Assembly: GCF_019112545.1 (NCBI RefSeq)
Contig: NW_025064908.1
Span: 252,515 to 316,514 of the forward strand
Reading direction: 5' to 3'
DNA length: 64,000 nt
Source of the DNA: Guyanagaster necrorhizus
Lineage: Eukaryota; Basidiomycota; Agaricomycetes; Agaricales; Physalacriaceae
The position numbers and the translations under genes are program-made. The notes below the pieces were generated by a model. The model searched no databases, had not been told where the DNA came from, and was given only the letters and a program-made list of their open reading frames with translations. Position 1 is the first letter of the stretch, and the number at the start of each line of letters is the position of its first letter. Below, piece after piece: positions 12,575-23,486 of the stretch.

Positions 12575-13260
12575 TAATGCAGACGCCGATTTATTGAAGA
12601 GAACGCAACACGCACCTCGGAATGGATGATATACAATCCTATTACCGACATTTGCCTTGGGTAAGCGATTTCGTTTCATCATGTTACCGTCTTCTTGGTC
12701 TGAATTGTCCTCAGACACAACTCCTTTGAATTGCGGCAATTTTGGAGAAGGAGAAGGAGAAGGAGAAGGAGAAGGAGAAGGAATACCAATTCAGACTCAC
12801 ATTGGGTGCCATCTGTATGAAAATCCATGGTCCGCCGTCTTCATGGGCATCAGCTGACGGTCCCTTCTCTAGTATACTCCAAGAAGAAAGGCGACTTACT
12901 TGACTGTAATCGACACTGTACATTGTCGAACATTCTAGCCGTCCTTGATGCATCCGCCCGCATCGACATTCATATTTAATCCTTATGCTATCCCCACTGC
13001 TCCCAAGTGGCTTCGGCATTGTTTATATGATCTGCAAGTCACGATGGTCTCCAAAGCCATGGCCTCTCGGGTGTCCCTTCCGAGCCCAAGCATGGTTCAT
13101 TTGCCTTTTATCCCCGACACTCCCTTCCTTACCGTTCGCCCAAAACATTGTCAGCGCATATGTCACCGCCAGAGCTCCCAGTCGGGTATCTCTCTGTACC
13201 GACATAAGCGCAGCGCTTCAGTGAGGCAGAGATTGATCTCTAAGATGATCCACCAATAGC
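12575..13260 (-). repeat. orphan repeat family, copy A
   Basis: This is one of four related segments (A here, B 27.13-27.59 kb, C 31.06-31.94 kb, D 20.5-21.3 kb). It holds two recurring reading frames. The first is a minus-strand frame (13205-13023) ending in GHPRGHGFGDHRDLQII, which matches copies B and C. The second is a plus-strand frame made of a first piece (ending near 12659 at gtaagcg), a 59-nt intron, and a second piece ending IPIQTHIGC..WSAVFMGIS before a TGA at 12855-12857. The second frame carries an in-frame expansion of GAAGGA units. The function is unknown. The repeated gene structure suggests a duplicated genomic segment rather than a classical transposon. Confidence 0.6.
12744..12782 (+). 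repeat. GAAGGA hexanucleotide microsatellite inside copy A
   Basis: About six GAAGGA units occur in a row. Copies B and C have a single unit at the same point. In the plus frame the units encode alternating Gly-Glu and keep the frame open to the shared stop. Confidence 0.85.
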
Positions 13261-13519
13261 GGTTTCGGTGCGAATATGGTGACGACTAGCAGTGGGGAAG
13301 TATGCTACGAAACTGCCGTCGGAGATACCTCATCGAGACGGCTGAAGGCCTTGAATAGGTGGCGTCGAACGTTGGTTACAAGTAAATTATGCTGACACTG
13401 GTCAGCACACCTCGAAATACAGAATATGCCGTTTCGTGACTGGACGCGTCGCAATAGCTCATTGAGCAAAACCCACGAGAAGGCTTCGGAAGTCATAAGG
13501 CCAAGGATACGACCATCAG

Positions 13520-13928
13520 GTTCAACCCTTCCAACGACGATATGTTGAAGTGACCAATTCTAAATGGATAGATTACGAGGCTACGGTTCAGAACGCAACT
13601 TTCTGAATGTCTTGGCGCTTTTGGAAGAGCAGATGTTACCAAACCCAAGCTTCTCGAAGGTCTCTACAGCGGGATTTGAAGAGATATTTTCATGTGAGAC
13701 GCTACCATTGCATCCATGAGTTGACGGCGAACTGCAGAACGTGCGTGGTATGCATTTGTTTTCACATCACCTCTCTCTGAAACTTTTAGTTATTGTTAGA
13801 GTTTTCGCCATGAACTGGCCGACAATGGATTGTTAGGAAGATTGACCACGACAGGAGGAGGTCTGTGGGGCCATGCCGACGCTGCCTGCGTCACCTTCAG
13901 TGTCACCTACATGGCTCCTGATTCTTGA
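13520..13928 (+). pseudogene. arm-encoded hypothetical gene, left copy (frameshifted)
   Basis: The 3' part is intact: an exon ending RYHCIHELTANCRTCV, an intron from about 13753 to 13800, and a last exon ending CVTFSVTYMAPDS with a TGA at 13926-13928. Compared with the right-arm copy (25.93-26.4 kb), the upstream exon has a 2-base deletion near 13640 that breaks the frame, plus many substitutions. The family is unknown; the Cys and His content suggests a disulfide-rich or metal-binding fold. Confidence 0.5.
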
Positions 13929-14431
13929 AACGACGGAGTATGCATTTTCCCTTGACTCAGGATGTTCGATTCTGACCATCGATTATCAACCTTGACGTTC
14001 ACGCGAACCAACCTTCATTGACAGCCGAGAATCGAGGAGATTATTATATTAATTTCCGAAGCGCTTTTCATCAGACGAGATGGATTCAATCCTTATGTTG
14101 TCTCGGGTTTTCGATTCAGCGACACTGTTAGAAGAGATCTGTCATTCTCTCTCATCAAGAATTTCAAGAATAACTACCCGGTGCCGCTATCATCAAACCG
14201 CTCTACAAGCGCCACCAGTTTCTCTAGGCGCAACTATGCGATGCCCTCTAGAGTGGATTCAAGTTCAACCTCGGTAACATGACGGCTTACTTTGGAGAGC
14301 ATTTTGCCCAAAATCCGAGCGAGGGCGCTCCATGGCGAAGGAGATACGTTCCTGGACCCTAGGAGAGTCTTACCCCCAAACAGCGCAGCCCAAGACCAGA
14401 TGATTCCGTTTGAATACCAGTCTCTCTGGTG

Positions 14432-14632
14432 TGCGCGTCCTGTGGACATCAGATCCGTAAGCATGTGCCTTACATGTGTGTAACCTGCGGTAATAACAAC
14501 AGCTTCCATTCATCCCGCATTTCAATCTTGTCTGCGCATACTGTGGATGTCAGATGCGTGAGCATGTGCCCTACATGTGTATAACCTATGGTAATAACGA
14601 CAACTTCCATTCATCCTGTACTTTGACCTAGA
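14432..14632 (+). repeat. 101-bp tandem repeat with zinc-finger-like coding
   Basis: Two units with starts 101 bases apart are clearly similar, each covering the same C-x2-C pattern. Unit 1 reads CASCGHQIRKHVPYMCVTCG and unit 2 reads CAYCGCQMREHVPYMCITYG. Both resemble ZZ/C1-type zinc-binding modules. Because 101 is not a multiple of three, the two units are in different frames, and unit 2 ends at a TAG (14629-14631). Upstream stops close the frame as well. It is therefore probably a relic of a zinc-finger gene. The same repeat is mirrored at about 25.24-25.44 kb. Confidence 0.55.
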
Positions 14633-14667
14633 TGTCAAGACAGGACAGGAAAGGTCGCCCGCAAATC

Positions 14668-14674
14668 TATAAAA
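14668..14674 (+). promoter_or_regulatory. TATA box of left toxin-like gene
   Basis: TATAAAA lies 79 nt before the start codon and is conserved in the mirror copy (25181-25187). Confidence 0.6.
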
Positions 14675-14746
14675 GCATCCCACATTTCTCTCTGTGACCA
14701 TTAACTTAACCCAACTGCCATCCAACCCAACATCTTATTGCATATC

Positions 14747-15980
14747 ATGGCTGGAGTGAAAACCTCTTGGGAAGACCTATCCAATCTTGGCTGGCACAAG
14801 CAGCAGGTTTACAACACACTCAATGCCCAGCGCGGAAATACCATGCAGGGCCTCGGAGACATCGCCCTCAACGAGGGTTTCGCCGAAACCTGGAGGTCTG
14901 TAGAAAGCGTCTCTTTTTCCTTAGGAAGCTGACTCCGTCGTCCCACAGCTGGTACTGTTACAACGTGACCAAAGGCGATCCGTACGTCGTCGGTAACAGT
15001 GTCGACAATGCCACAAAGACGACGACTGTCTGGTCTTATGACAATCGCAACAATTCGCAACCGTTCACCACACGCTGGACCGAAACGTGGTCCACAACAT
15101 CGACGGCGTCTCTGACCGTAACTCGTAGCTGTCAGTTTCTATGCACTTCTTTAGTTTTACTTAAGGCTGACGACATTTTTGTATTATCAGCGTCCATCAG
15201 TCTCACGTGGTCGGTCACTATTGGGTCAGTGGCTGGTTCCGATTTTTCCATCAGCAGTTCCAATGAGACCTCGTCGACTCAATCGAAGGAATCGACGCAC
15301 ACCTTGCAAAATGACTGGGAGATCACGTAAGTCCCACCGGATCCTGCCTATACAGACAAAATTGACATATGTTCATGCAGTGTCGGTGCTGGGGAGACTC
15401 TCTCGATTTTGAGGACTCAGTTAACTACGAACGGAAAATCGGTCTACAACCTGGTCAGTGCTAATTCCGCCTTCAGATTCGCTCCTTTGTTGAAAATCTC
15501 CTCTCAGAAATATGGTCTCAACGATGGCGGTCTTATTGCCAGTGAGTAATAACGTGCTTCGCTCCTTGTGTCAAGCTGATATGCTTTGGCTTGTAGCCAA
15601 GGGTAACCAGTGAGTATGCATCGCTAGATGTCAGAGTCCTCGTCGAGCTAATGCGTTTATCAGATACAATGGCCACTACTACTGGGTAAGTTTTTTTTTC
15701 CGTTTCTGAGCGTTCATTACGCTTAAGCTGTTATTTATAGGGTTTCTCTGCGAACTATTACCTCAATTCTCCCGAAGGTACCATTGCGTTCGACGGGTTG
15801 AGCCAGAGCAGCAGCTTCTCTCATGAGATCGTCCGTAATGACGGCGCTCAGAGAGCTTCGAAGTCGGTCGTCAAACTTGTCAAGCCTACCACTATCATCA
15901 AGGTCGAGGACGGGAAGAAGACTCCAATTCAGGTCGCTTTCCCTGCTGAAAACGACACTCCTCCGAAGGACTATCAGTAG
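14747..15980 (+). CDS. aerolysin-type (ETX/MTX2-like) pore-forming protein, left copy
   Basis: This is a seven-exon gene: 14747-14895, 14949-15130, 15191-15326, 15381-15541, 15597-15609 (a 13-nt microexon), 15664-15685 and 15741-15980. The exons sum to 903 nt, giving 300 codons and a TAG stop, with every splice phase in frame. The upstream TTG at 14738 is not needed. The protein is Ser/Thr/Asn-rich and beta-rich. Its middle third has long alternating polar/hydrophobic stretches with many Ser and Thr, as in the membrane-insertion hairpin of aerolysin and ETX/MTX2 beta-pore-forming proteins. It has no signal peptide, as in other cytosolic fungal members of this fold. Assignment is by pattern, not by search; a non-lytic lectin-like relative is possible. 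The gene lies inside the inverted duplication. Confidence 0.6.
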
Positions 15981-16449
15981 TTGCACCACCAATTGTTTCT
16001 TCCTTCTCCTTTCTTTCGTCTCCTAAAAAAATTAAAACCCCGCAAAAAAAGGTTTCTGATTTCCAATTGGCCTCGTTAACAATGCGATCTGCAGAGCTGG
16101 AGCATATGGAACTGGGTAGCATTAGGCTGATTTGTACGATTATATACGAGTTGAATATCGAGACGGCATATCTGTGTGTTTACCAACTTGGATTGCATTT
16201 GAGGGTGCTCCGAATTCGAGGTTACGATCCTGACTGGTGGGAACCCCGAATAAAAATGAATACCCCAGTGAACACCCACAATGATGTGTGCCGCACGGCT
16301 AGATTTCGAGCCTGCGGCGGGACCGCAAGGTCGGAGCGATTACCGTTTTGTTCAACGTCTCGCTAGAACTCTAATTAAAAGCGTGACTTGCGCAAGAAAC
16401 TGAGATGGATATAGATATGAAACATGATCCCGAGCCTACACATGACGCA

Positions 16450-17979
16450 TCATTCGTCAGAGTAATAAACAAATTCGTCTTCATTATCGAGCATTCTCAT
16501 CGCCATCAACTCCACTTCCGGGATGCTTTCTACGCACTGCGCCATCTTATCCAGGGCTTCCTGAATCGTCCGCCGTTGGGCGGGATCATCGACATTCATA
16601 GCTTCTATAATTTCTTGCACTGATGGAAAATTGATCTACATCATAGCGTTAGACTGTCATATGGACCTGCGAAAAGGATGCCACTTTGGATCGTAATATA
16701 TCCTTCGATAACTGCCACACATCCAATCGGAAAGGGCAATCTGGCGCATCGGATGTCTCTAACTCTGGAGCCAGAGGGCGGCGATACCAGGATCGGTTGA
16801 GCACAGGGAAGGTACTCGTTACATGTTCTCTATTATCCTCAGAGAAGTGGAATCGCCGTCTCGAAATCAATGGTGTAGACACGGGGATGAGTATGCGTCT
16901 TGAATTTTGTGTGATCAGGGCACCATTCCATGATAAAATTTGTCAGGAAGAGATCCTGAACAACGATAGTCAGTGGCAAGAATGAACAGAATAATCGCCA
17001 GTTTACCCGATGAGCGATACCATTTGCGTGTAGGAACGCCACACCCTGAAACGGCCCATCAACATTTGGTCAAAGCTAAGAAAGAAAAGTTCACGACCAC
17101 CTCGAATGCCTCTAATAACAAATCCATAATATCCGCCACACTATTTAATACTCCAAGGTGCATTACAGTTGATAAATTGGGTCCCATCAGCAATGGAAAG
17201 ATGCCAAAGACGAGATCACCAGTTCTGAGCTCATCGAGGAGAGGGAGAATGTGATTGTTCTCCACCAGAATTTGTGGGGTCGTCGATAGAAATCTTAGGA
17301 TGTTCAATCCGGTAAACCCAACGTCGTTGTGTGCCATTACCCGTATAACTTTGTCGCCGCTTCTAGGGCAATGGCAGGCGTTTATGAGTCCGTTCTACCA
17401 TACTGTGAGCAACGCTATATTTGGCACTCGCTTGGAAATCACCATCACGCAAAAGTGTCGAAGAATGGTGGTCTTGATGCATGCTGCGTTCAGGAACTTG
17501 AAACCATTGCAGATGATGGGTTCGTCGTCTCGGTCTGGAGAGAGAAGGTTCCTATCAAATCGTCCCTCCCAAAGCCGACATCCATGGTCCGCAAAGAAGG
17601 TACGGAACTTGTTCCAAGTCGTTCTGTATACCGCACCATGCAGATTTCTCCACGATTCATAGCTGCTGGGAAGATCTTTCAGGGTTCTGTCGGGATCGTC
17701 TGTCTGGTCGACGGTCGCCGTATTTTGGTCATTTTTATCCAAGGCAACGAGTCTGGTTTGCTATTGAGGTCCAATTAGTATCCGAGTTGAGTTCATATCA
17801 AGGAGAGCGAAGGTTACTGGGGTCTTCCATAGTAGTATAACAGAGGTTGCTATTGCGCCAATTGCGCCAGATGTAATTGCAGTCGTTACAATTTTGATAC
17901 TCGTCGTACGGAAGCCGGAAGGATGATTGACCCCCGATATACTGTATCTGATGTAGGAGCATGCGTCTACTGTAAACAT
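16450..17979 (-). CDS. kinase-like protein with DFE motif, copy K1
   Basis: This minus-strand gene belongs to the multicopy Agaricomycete protein-kinase-like family. Pieces in order are: a possible N-terminal membrane segment (ITSGAIGAIATSVILLW, 17.98-17.76 kb), a family N-terminal region (17.74-17.45 kb), then NACHCPRSGDKVIRVM and PLLDELRTGDLVFGIFPLL (17.38-17.07 kb). The catalytic loop is GIAHR + DLFLTNF, split by an intron near 17009-16962. Next come YTIDFETAI (DFE in place of DFG), RPLAPE (an APE motif) and FRLDVWQL. The last exon ends at a TGA at 16450-16452. HRD and the loop Asn are kept, but DFG Gly is Glu, so activity is uncertain. The first two exon junctions are not clear. It sits 85 bases from the left arm with its 3' end facing the arm. 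Confidence 0.65.
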
Positions 17980-18356
17980 TCCCGGAGACTGCTATTTTCG
18001 AGCTCCGTTTGAACGTCCGGGAGGAAAAGTGGTAAATATAAATATTTTAATCAATGTTAACTTATTTCAAGTCCTGACATTCAACTAACAGTATTTGGAA
18101 CGCAGCTTCAAATTCTCTCGCCCGAGCAAAGCAACATCTAGCAGCCTTGCCCTTGAAAAAGACAACTAGTCCTTTCGTACTTGCCCGCAAAGGCAAAGGC
18201 GGGCATCTGGGCATCTTAGCGGGGGATACCGAACATTTTAATCGGAGCCGTGATGGGAGCATCTTCCGGCCGACACTTCTCCAATCGATTCGATGTCCTC
18301 AGATCCCAGATAGATCGCAGTCCTTTACGGGTGCATTAACGCTCATTTCTTTATAG

Positions 18357-19288
18357 AATGGACTGATGAATGCTTGTTACTGTCCTCGAGCCGGCGACAA
18401 GCTCCTCCGAGTAATGGTTCATAAAAACGTCGGCCATAACAATCTGAATATCGTGAGGTCACTATCGAGATCGCTGCATATCTTGACTGAGAATAACCAT
18501 ATCTTGCCTCTCCTCGATGAGCTTCACTTTGGAGATCTCGTATTCGGAGTATTCCCCATGCTCGAGGGACATAATTTGTCGGGGGCAATGCATGGTGGTT
18601 CTTTGAACTCGGTTGATGATATAATGCATTTGCTGCTGCAAGCTTTCGAGGTAAAGAATCGTTACCTTCATTTTTTTGCTACTGTAATGACAAATGGACC
18701 CCAGGGCGTTGCCTATCTACACAGAAGTGGCATTGCGCATCGGGTACGTTATTGGTGTCCAGCATGCTTTTTCCGGCCGCTGACCGCAAACAGGTCCTCT
18801 TTTTAACAAAATTCATTTTGGAATGGTATCCTCAAAGCAGCAAATACAAGGTCTTCACTCGACCGCGCATGTACATCATCGACTTTGAGACTGCCATACA
18901 ATTCTCGAGCGACGAGAAGGAGCGTGTCACCAACACCTTCCCCGTATCGAATAGATCCTGGTATCGCCGCCCTTTGGCTCCAGAACTTGAAATTCCTGAC
19001 GTAACATATTGTCCGTTTCGATTGGATGTGTGGCAGATATCCACAGATATACTGCGGTTCAAGGTGAGAGTTTGCCTGTATGGCGGTTATGTGTTATTAA
19101 CGTTATATCTGAAGGTAGGTCTACTTTCGGCTACCGAGGTGTTCGATAATCCTCTCCAGAGACCCGACATACAGGACGCGCTCGATGCGCTAGCGAAGTG
19201 TATGGGGGCTTTACTACTGAAAGATCTTATGGCGATGAAAATGCTGGATAATGAGTATGACTTTGTCTATGACGAAGAAACTCTTTGA
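18357..19288 (+). pseudogene. kinase-like copy K2, 5'-truncated, catalytically dead
   Basis: Homology to K1 starts at an acceptor at 18356 (NACYCPRAGDKLLRVM) and runs to the stop at 19288. The K1 N-terminal exons are missing upstream. At the catalytic loop the exon junction gives GIAHR + VLFLTKF, so the HRD Asp is Val and the metal-binding Asn is Lys; both are essential in active kinases. IIDFETAI, RPLAPE and FRLDVWQI remain. The C-terminus (KMLDNEYDFVYDEETL) is in frame. It is either a pseudogene or a pseudokinase with a lost or remote first exon. Confidence 0.6.
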
Positions 19289-20545
19289 TAGAGTTTATGC
19301 CTGTATACCCTGCTGCTTGCGTTGGCTAAGCCAGTGGTGTTTCACCACATACGTCCCCCTGCATGGAGTCTAACATACCAGTTCTAGCGCCCTTTAAGCT
19401 TGAAAGTCCAAACCGTACGCCGGCAGCCATTTCTCAGTATCTGCTAGTTGTATCAACGCCTCTCTTTTCCGACTTCAGGCTCTACCAAAACCCTTGCAGC
19501 TATAGAGCCATTCCTCCAAGCGACATAACCCTATCAAGCTCGACTGTGGGTTGAAATCATCTGGATCAGGACTGCGAGAACTCGCCGAACCCGAGACATA
19601 TTAAAGCAAGGAGTGTGCACGCCTTATCTACACAGATGGCCCCAATTCAGCTGTGATGGGTTATAATGCCCTCCCTGGGGTCCGCAGTACACGCATGACT
19701 AAAGGTCGCATCATTCTCTGCCCTGGAAGCCTTGGCCAAGACCAAGGCTGGCGCTTATTCTCGCTCACCAGGTCAAGAGACTTCCCCCTACGTCCATCAA
19801 TTTGCCAACTGGCGAGATAATATAGCTTAGCGCTGATTCCATGCTTTGTCTGAATACCGGTTCGGCTCTTGATGGGGGATATTCGGGGATATAACATCTA
19901 TAGAAAGGCATTTAAGGAGGAAAGCTTTTCCTCGAGCTCATTGGCGTTGTTAGGGTTGCTCGCATCCCTATAAAGATTCTTGAGCCGTGGTCCCGAGCAA
20001 ATGAACATCGAGGCTCCCTGACGTCAAGTCTTAGTAAAAGACATGGTCAGGATCGACACGTATCCGTCTATACTCATTTCGTCGCCCCGCTTTGGATCTG
20101 TGAAGAGAAAGGCTTCACGCAATGTGGACGTTCACTCACTTGCGAGGACCAGTGTAAAAAAACGCGCAATATGAATCTCTGAATGGAGTGGTAGAACTTG
20201 TCTCTTTAGGCAGATGAGGGTGTGACAGCACGATAGCTAGCTTGGCACAACGAGGCATCGGTGCTAGGGGTAAGAAAGTAAGTGCCAGAATCGCGTGAGG
20301 AGGGTAATAGACTCACGGGCATTGATTTTAGGGCTTAGATCCCTTTGAGATACGCAACTTCGCAGGATCCAGCCGTTACATATCACCGATTCTTTCCGGA
20401 CGGAGCGAAGGAGTGTGCAATGCTAGCGAACCCATTGCATCTCATCAAATGCATGAATCCATCTCTGCAGATCCCCGTAAATCCATTGCCGTATAGGTGA
20501 AAAAAACGCATCATATAGAGAGTAGGTAAATGTCCCTTCATAGAA
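19289..20545. other. inter-module stretch, no supported gene
   Basis: This lies between kinase K2 and orphan repeat D, at the position where a toxin-like gene sits in the mirror cassettes. No toxin-like sequence is seen. Only short frames occur. Confidence 0.4.
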
Positions 20546-21900
20546 ATGTCTGCTGGGAGGGGACGAAAGAAGAAAAATTTCCTGGATGATCTGGCGAAGG
20601 AGATAGGTATCCAAATAGCTTCCTCTCTGTGGGCGCCAGTCTTTCACAAGGTGACAAAACTAGTTGCGCCCGGCGAAATCGGAGATGTGCTGGATGCATA
20701 CACTCTGGACTTCCAAGTGATGCGTGTTAGACAACAGGAACAGGCAGTTCATATGCGGCCATGAGTGTCGACAATATACAGAGCCGAATACCTCTTGCGA
20801 AGGGATGAAAGCGTGGGCTCCTGACCTTACTTTTTCAAAGCCTTCGGGTACTCTTGAACATTCGACGCGCCTGCGACAGCCGTTCCCTATCATACTTGAC
20901 CACGAGCATCATGAGCCACCATAGTATCCGTACTGGAGACCGCTACTGACGGACCACCCCAGAGAAGCGCGGTGCTTAAGTCGGTACAGAGATATAAGTT
21001 ATCGGGCAATGCGACAGTTGTAACCCAGATTGTGTTGTTGGTAGATGCGATGAAAAGGACTGGAACGGATTTGGCGGAAACGTATGTGCTGACTCTGTTT
21101 TGGGAGTACGACAAGGCATGGGAGGAATACTTGAGGAGCAAAGGCGTTGAAGACTATCGCGGGTTGCAGGATGCTGTTCAGATTAAGATGGGTGCCATTT
21201 AAAGGAGCGGAAGTGTAAGGATTCAGCTACGAACGTCAATAAGAACGCATGACGTGCCAGACACCGCTGGCAATGCTCGTGGAATAGACAGTATCAATGG
21301 TAGCAAAATCCACCGTCTTTCTTCTCAAAGTACATGTACATCCTAAACACATGTGACCTTAGCGGACAGTCGGAGGATGACGGAGGATGAAGCTCTGTAT
21401 CTAAAGTAACAACGGCGCTCAGCATAAGCTTTCTCTATTCTTCTCGATACGTTGACTCAACCACAAGGCACCGCGTTGCCGATGACAATGGGTTATTGTG
21501 CGTAGGCAATGCAAAAATGCCGCTTCTAAGACTAAATCGAGAAATTGATGGTGCAAAATGACTTACCTAAGAATGACTACTCTCATGGCTGACATATCTC
21601 GGTAAAGTTAAAAGCTTCGTGGATCGTCCAGGTCAACATGTATGTCGCTGTTTCTTTGGAATGCCAGGTAATTATCAATACTAGTCTGCGGGGCTCGCGA
21701 TAAAACTTGCATTGTAACGGAATCGTCTGTAGCTATTAGCTCGGGAAAAGACATGGAAAGACGTACCTTAGCACCTGTATCCTCTGTTGAACTATAACGG
21801 CTGAGCACATTACTGTATAGCAAAGTACTAATTCGGTTGGAGCAGAATACTGTACCGCAACCGAACTTGCTGAATTCCAAGCCTCCCGCGACACATTAAT
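20546..21900 (+). repeat. orphan repeat family, copy D (most coding-like)
   Basis: The plus strand holds an open frame at 20546-20764 (starting MSAGRGRKKKNFLDDLAKEI) and a second at about 20935-21202 that covers ATDGPPQRSAVLKSVQRYK and AETYVLTLFWEYDKAWEEYL and ends at a stop at 21200-21202. An intron-like gap lies between them. The second piece aligns with the orphan ORF in copies A and C (ALTLFW..GK). The 3' flank aligns with copies B and C at the DNA level. The minus frame at 21880-21608 lies where copies A-C carry the reverse-strand partner frame, but is strongly diverged. No known domain is found, and coding status is plausible but unproven. Confidence 0.45.
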
Positions 21901-22328
21901 TTAGCATCCAGGAGCATTGAATGTAGCAAAGTCTTGAACGTTAATAGAGACACATGCTGGCAAACGGCCCTTGCCGAACTTTCTCATCGACGACGACCGC
22001 CGCTAACTGTGCAAATATCGCTCGAAATAAGGAGATTCTTCACTGCATCCATACGCCCGAGACCATGCGCGCATGAGACCACCGTTCTTCTTCAGCTTTG
22101 CATTTTCTTCGATGTTTGAAACTGTCCCGGCCAAACTGTTTTTCGAACCAGAGATTCCTAGCGAAGAGGATCAATGAAAATGGATAGTTGTAGTTTTTGC
22201 TGATCCCTTCCCAAAGCCACAGACATCGTGAAGAGATACACTACTGCTCAACGTTATCCACGACAAGATAGCAGCCCTTAATAGATACACCCGCTATCTT
22301 TTTGCTGAGTAATGATGGGCCGTTTCAG

Positions 22329-22612
22329 GTGTGGCGTTCCTACACGCGAACGGTATCGCTCATCGGGCAAACTTTTCATTATTTTACCCATTGATCCATT
22401 GATGCTACTGTCTATTTTTATTCAGAATCTCTTCCTGACAAATTTTGTCATGGAGTGGTACCCTGATCGTACAAGATTCAAGACGCATACTCGCCCTGGT
22501 GTCTACATCATTGATTTCGAGACCGCAATCCGCTTCTCTGAGGCTGATGGTGTTGTTGGCAATGGGAATGCTCGATAATGAAGATGAGTTTGTTTATGAC
22601 TTTGACGAATGA
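22329..22612 (+). pseudogene. kinase-like copy K3, internal deletion
   Basis: It starts at an acceptor (GVAFLHANGIAHR), has a weak intron beginning with gc, then NLFLTNFVMEWYPD (HRD Asp replaced by Asn) and YIIDFETAIRF. A deletion then removes the whole APE-to-C-lobe part and joins the sequence directly to the family tail (MLDNEDEFVYDFDE, stop at 22610-22612) in another frame. It mirrors K1 across the inverted duplication, with its 3' end facing the right arm. Confidence 0.65.
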
Positions 22613-23486
22613 CTCATCATGTGTAGGTTCGAGATCACATTTCATATATCCATCTCGGTTTCTTGCGTGAGTCATGAATTGGAGTTCTCAGTCATTGATG
22701 ACGCGTCCCGCTTGGACAAAGGTATGCAACAGAGCGTTTATCACCATCGGAACTGTGTTTTCTAGGGCACACATGACCCTTACGGTGATACTGACACGGA
22801 GTTCCGCCTATGGGACTAGTTCCTCATTTCAGGGAAGCACTGACACAGTCATCCTTCATTGAGTTGTTATATACATTACCCGGGCCACTGATGGTAGACG
22901 CTGATGCGTGTCCTCTGGCCGCCACCGTCCCCGTTGGCAGACTCCCAAAGTTCCTGAACAGCTGCTATGATCGGAGGTACTTCTCAGAAGCTCCCAAACT
23001 TTTCGGACTTCAGAAGTTCAGCGTTCTTTAATTCCTTCCGCTCTTCCGTGTGTGTTGATTACTTAACCTTGTAACATCTAGACATCTAAGCGTGAGGAGA
23101 TGCAGATTTCAGACTCTGCGCTGTGTAATAAAAAGCTAGATGTGGACCAGACGAATTTCTTACCGGCAGCGCCTGGGGCAGGGACCGTTGGGTGGAGAGC
23201 GCCAGAGATTTCGCGCCGACGGATGGTGGCCATCCATTTAGGGACTACTGAGGGATGGAGAGGGAGAGAAACATTCTTCAGAATGGAGGGTTTGGGGGAC
23301 AAGGGTTCTGAGGCTCCGATTAAGCAGATGCTCGACCGTGTCCCGCGCAAGCGGTATGGTCTTTATGACCTGTTCTTTGGATGACTCAACCCAGACCTTG
23401 GAAGTTGGATGGGGGGATGACCTCTCTGTTGATTGATGCCCCGGACGTAGTCATGGAACAATTGAAATAGCACATGCTGGCCGCCG
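22613..23486. other. stretch between K3 and the right arm
   Basis: Two short open frames (22810-23031 and 23100-23384, +) have no recognised domain. The equivalent gap on the left side is only about 85 bases, so this is probably an insertion after the duplication, or a deletion on the left. Confidence 0.4.

Larger units (their letters stand above)
13520..16365 (+). repeat. left arm of a large inverted duplication
   Basis: This segment is matched in reverse complement by 23.49-26.34 kb. From about 13.81 to 16.16 kb the two arms differ at only a few positions per 200-300 bases where I compared them (about 98-99% identity by eye), including promoter, exons, introns and 3' region of the toxin-like gene. 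On both sides of this core the homology continues but drops to roughly 70-90%, with indels. The arm holds a hypothetical gene 3' end, a 101-bp tandem repeat and a complete toxin-like gene. Confidence 0.9.

Noticed and set aside
12711..13019. Ser-Phe repeat protein on the minus strand at the GAAGGA tract
   Set aside because: It is the antisense reading of the microsatellite; the plus frame with the shared stop is better supported.
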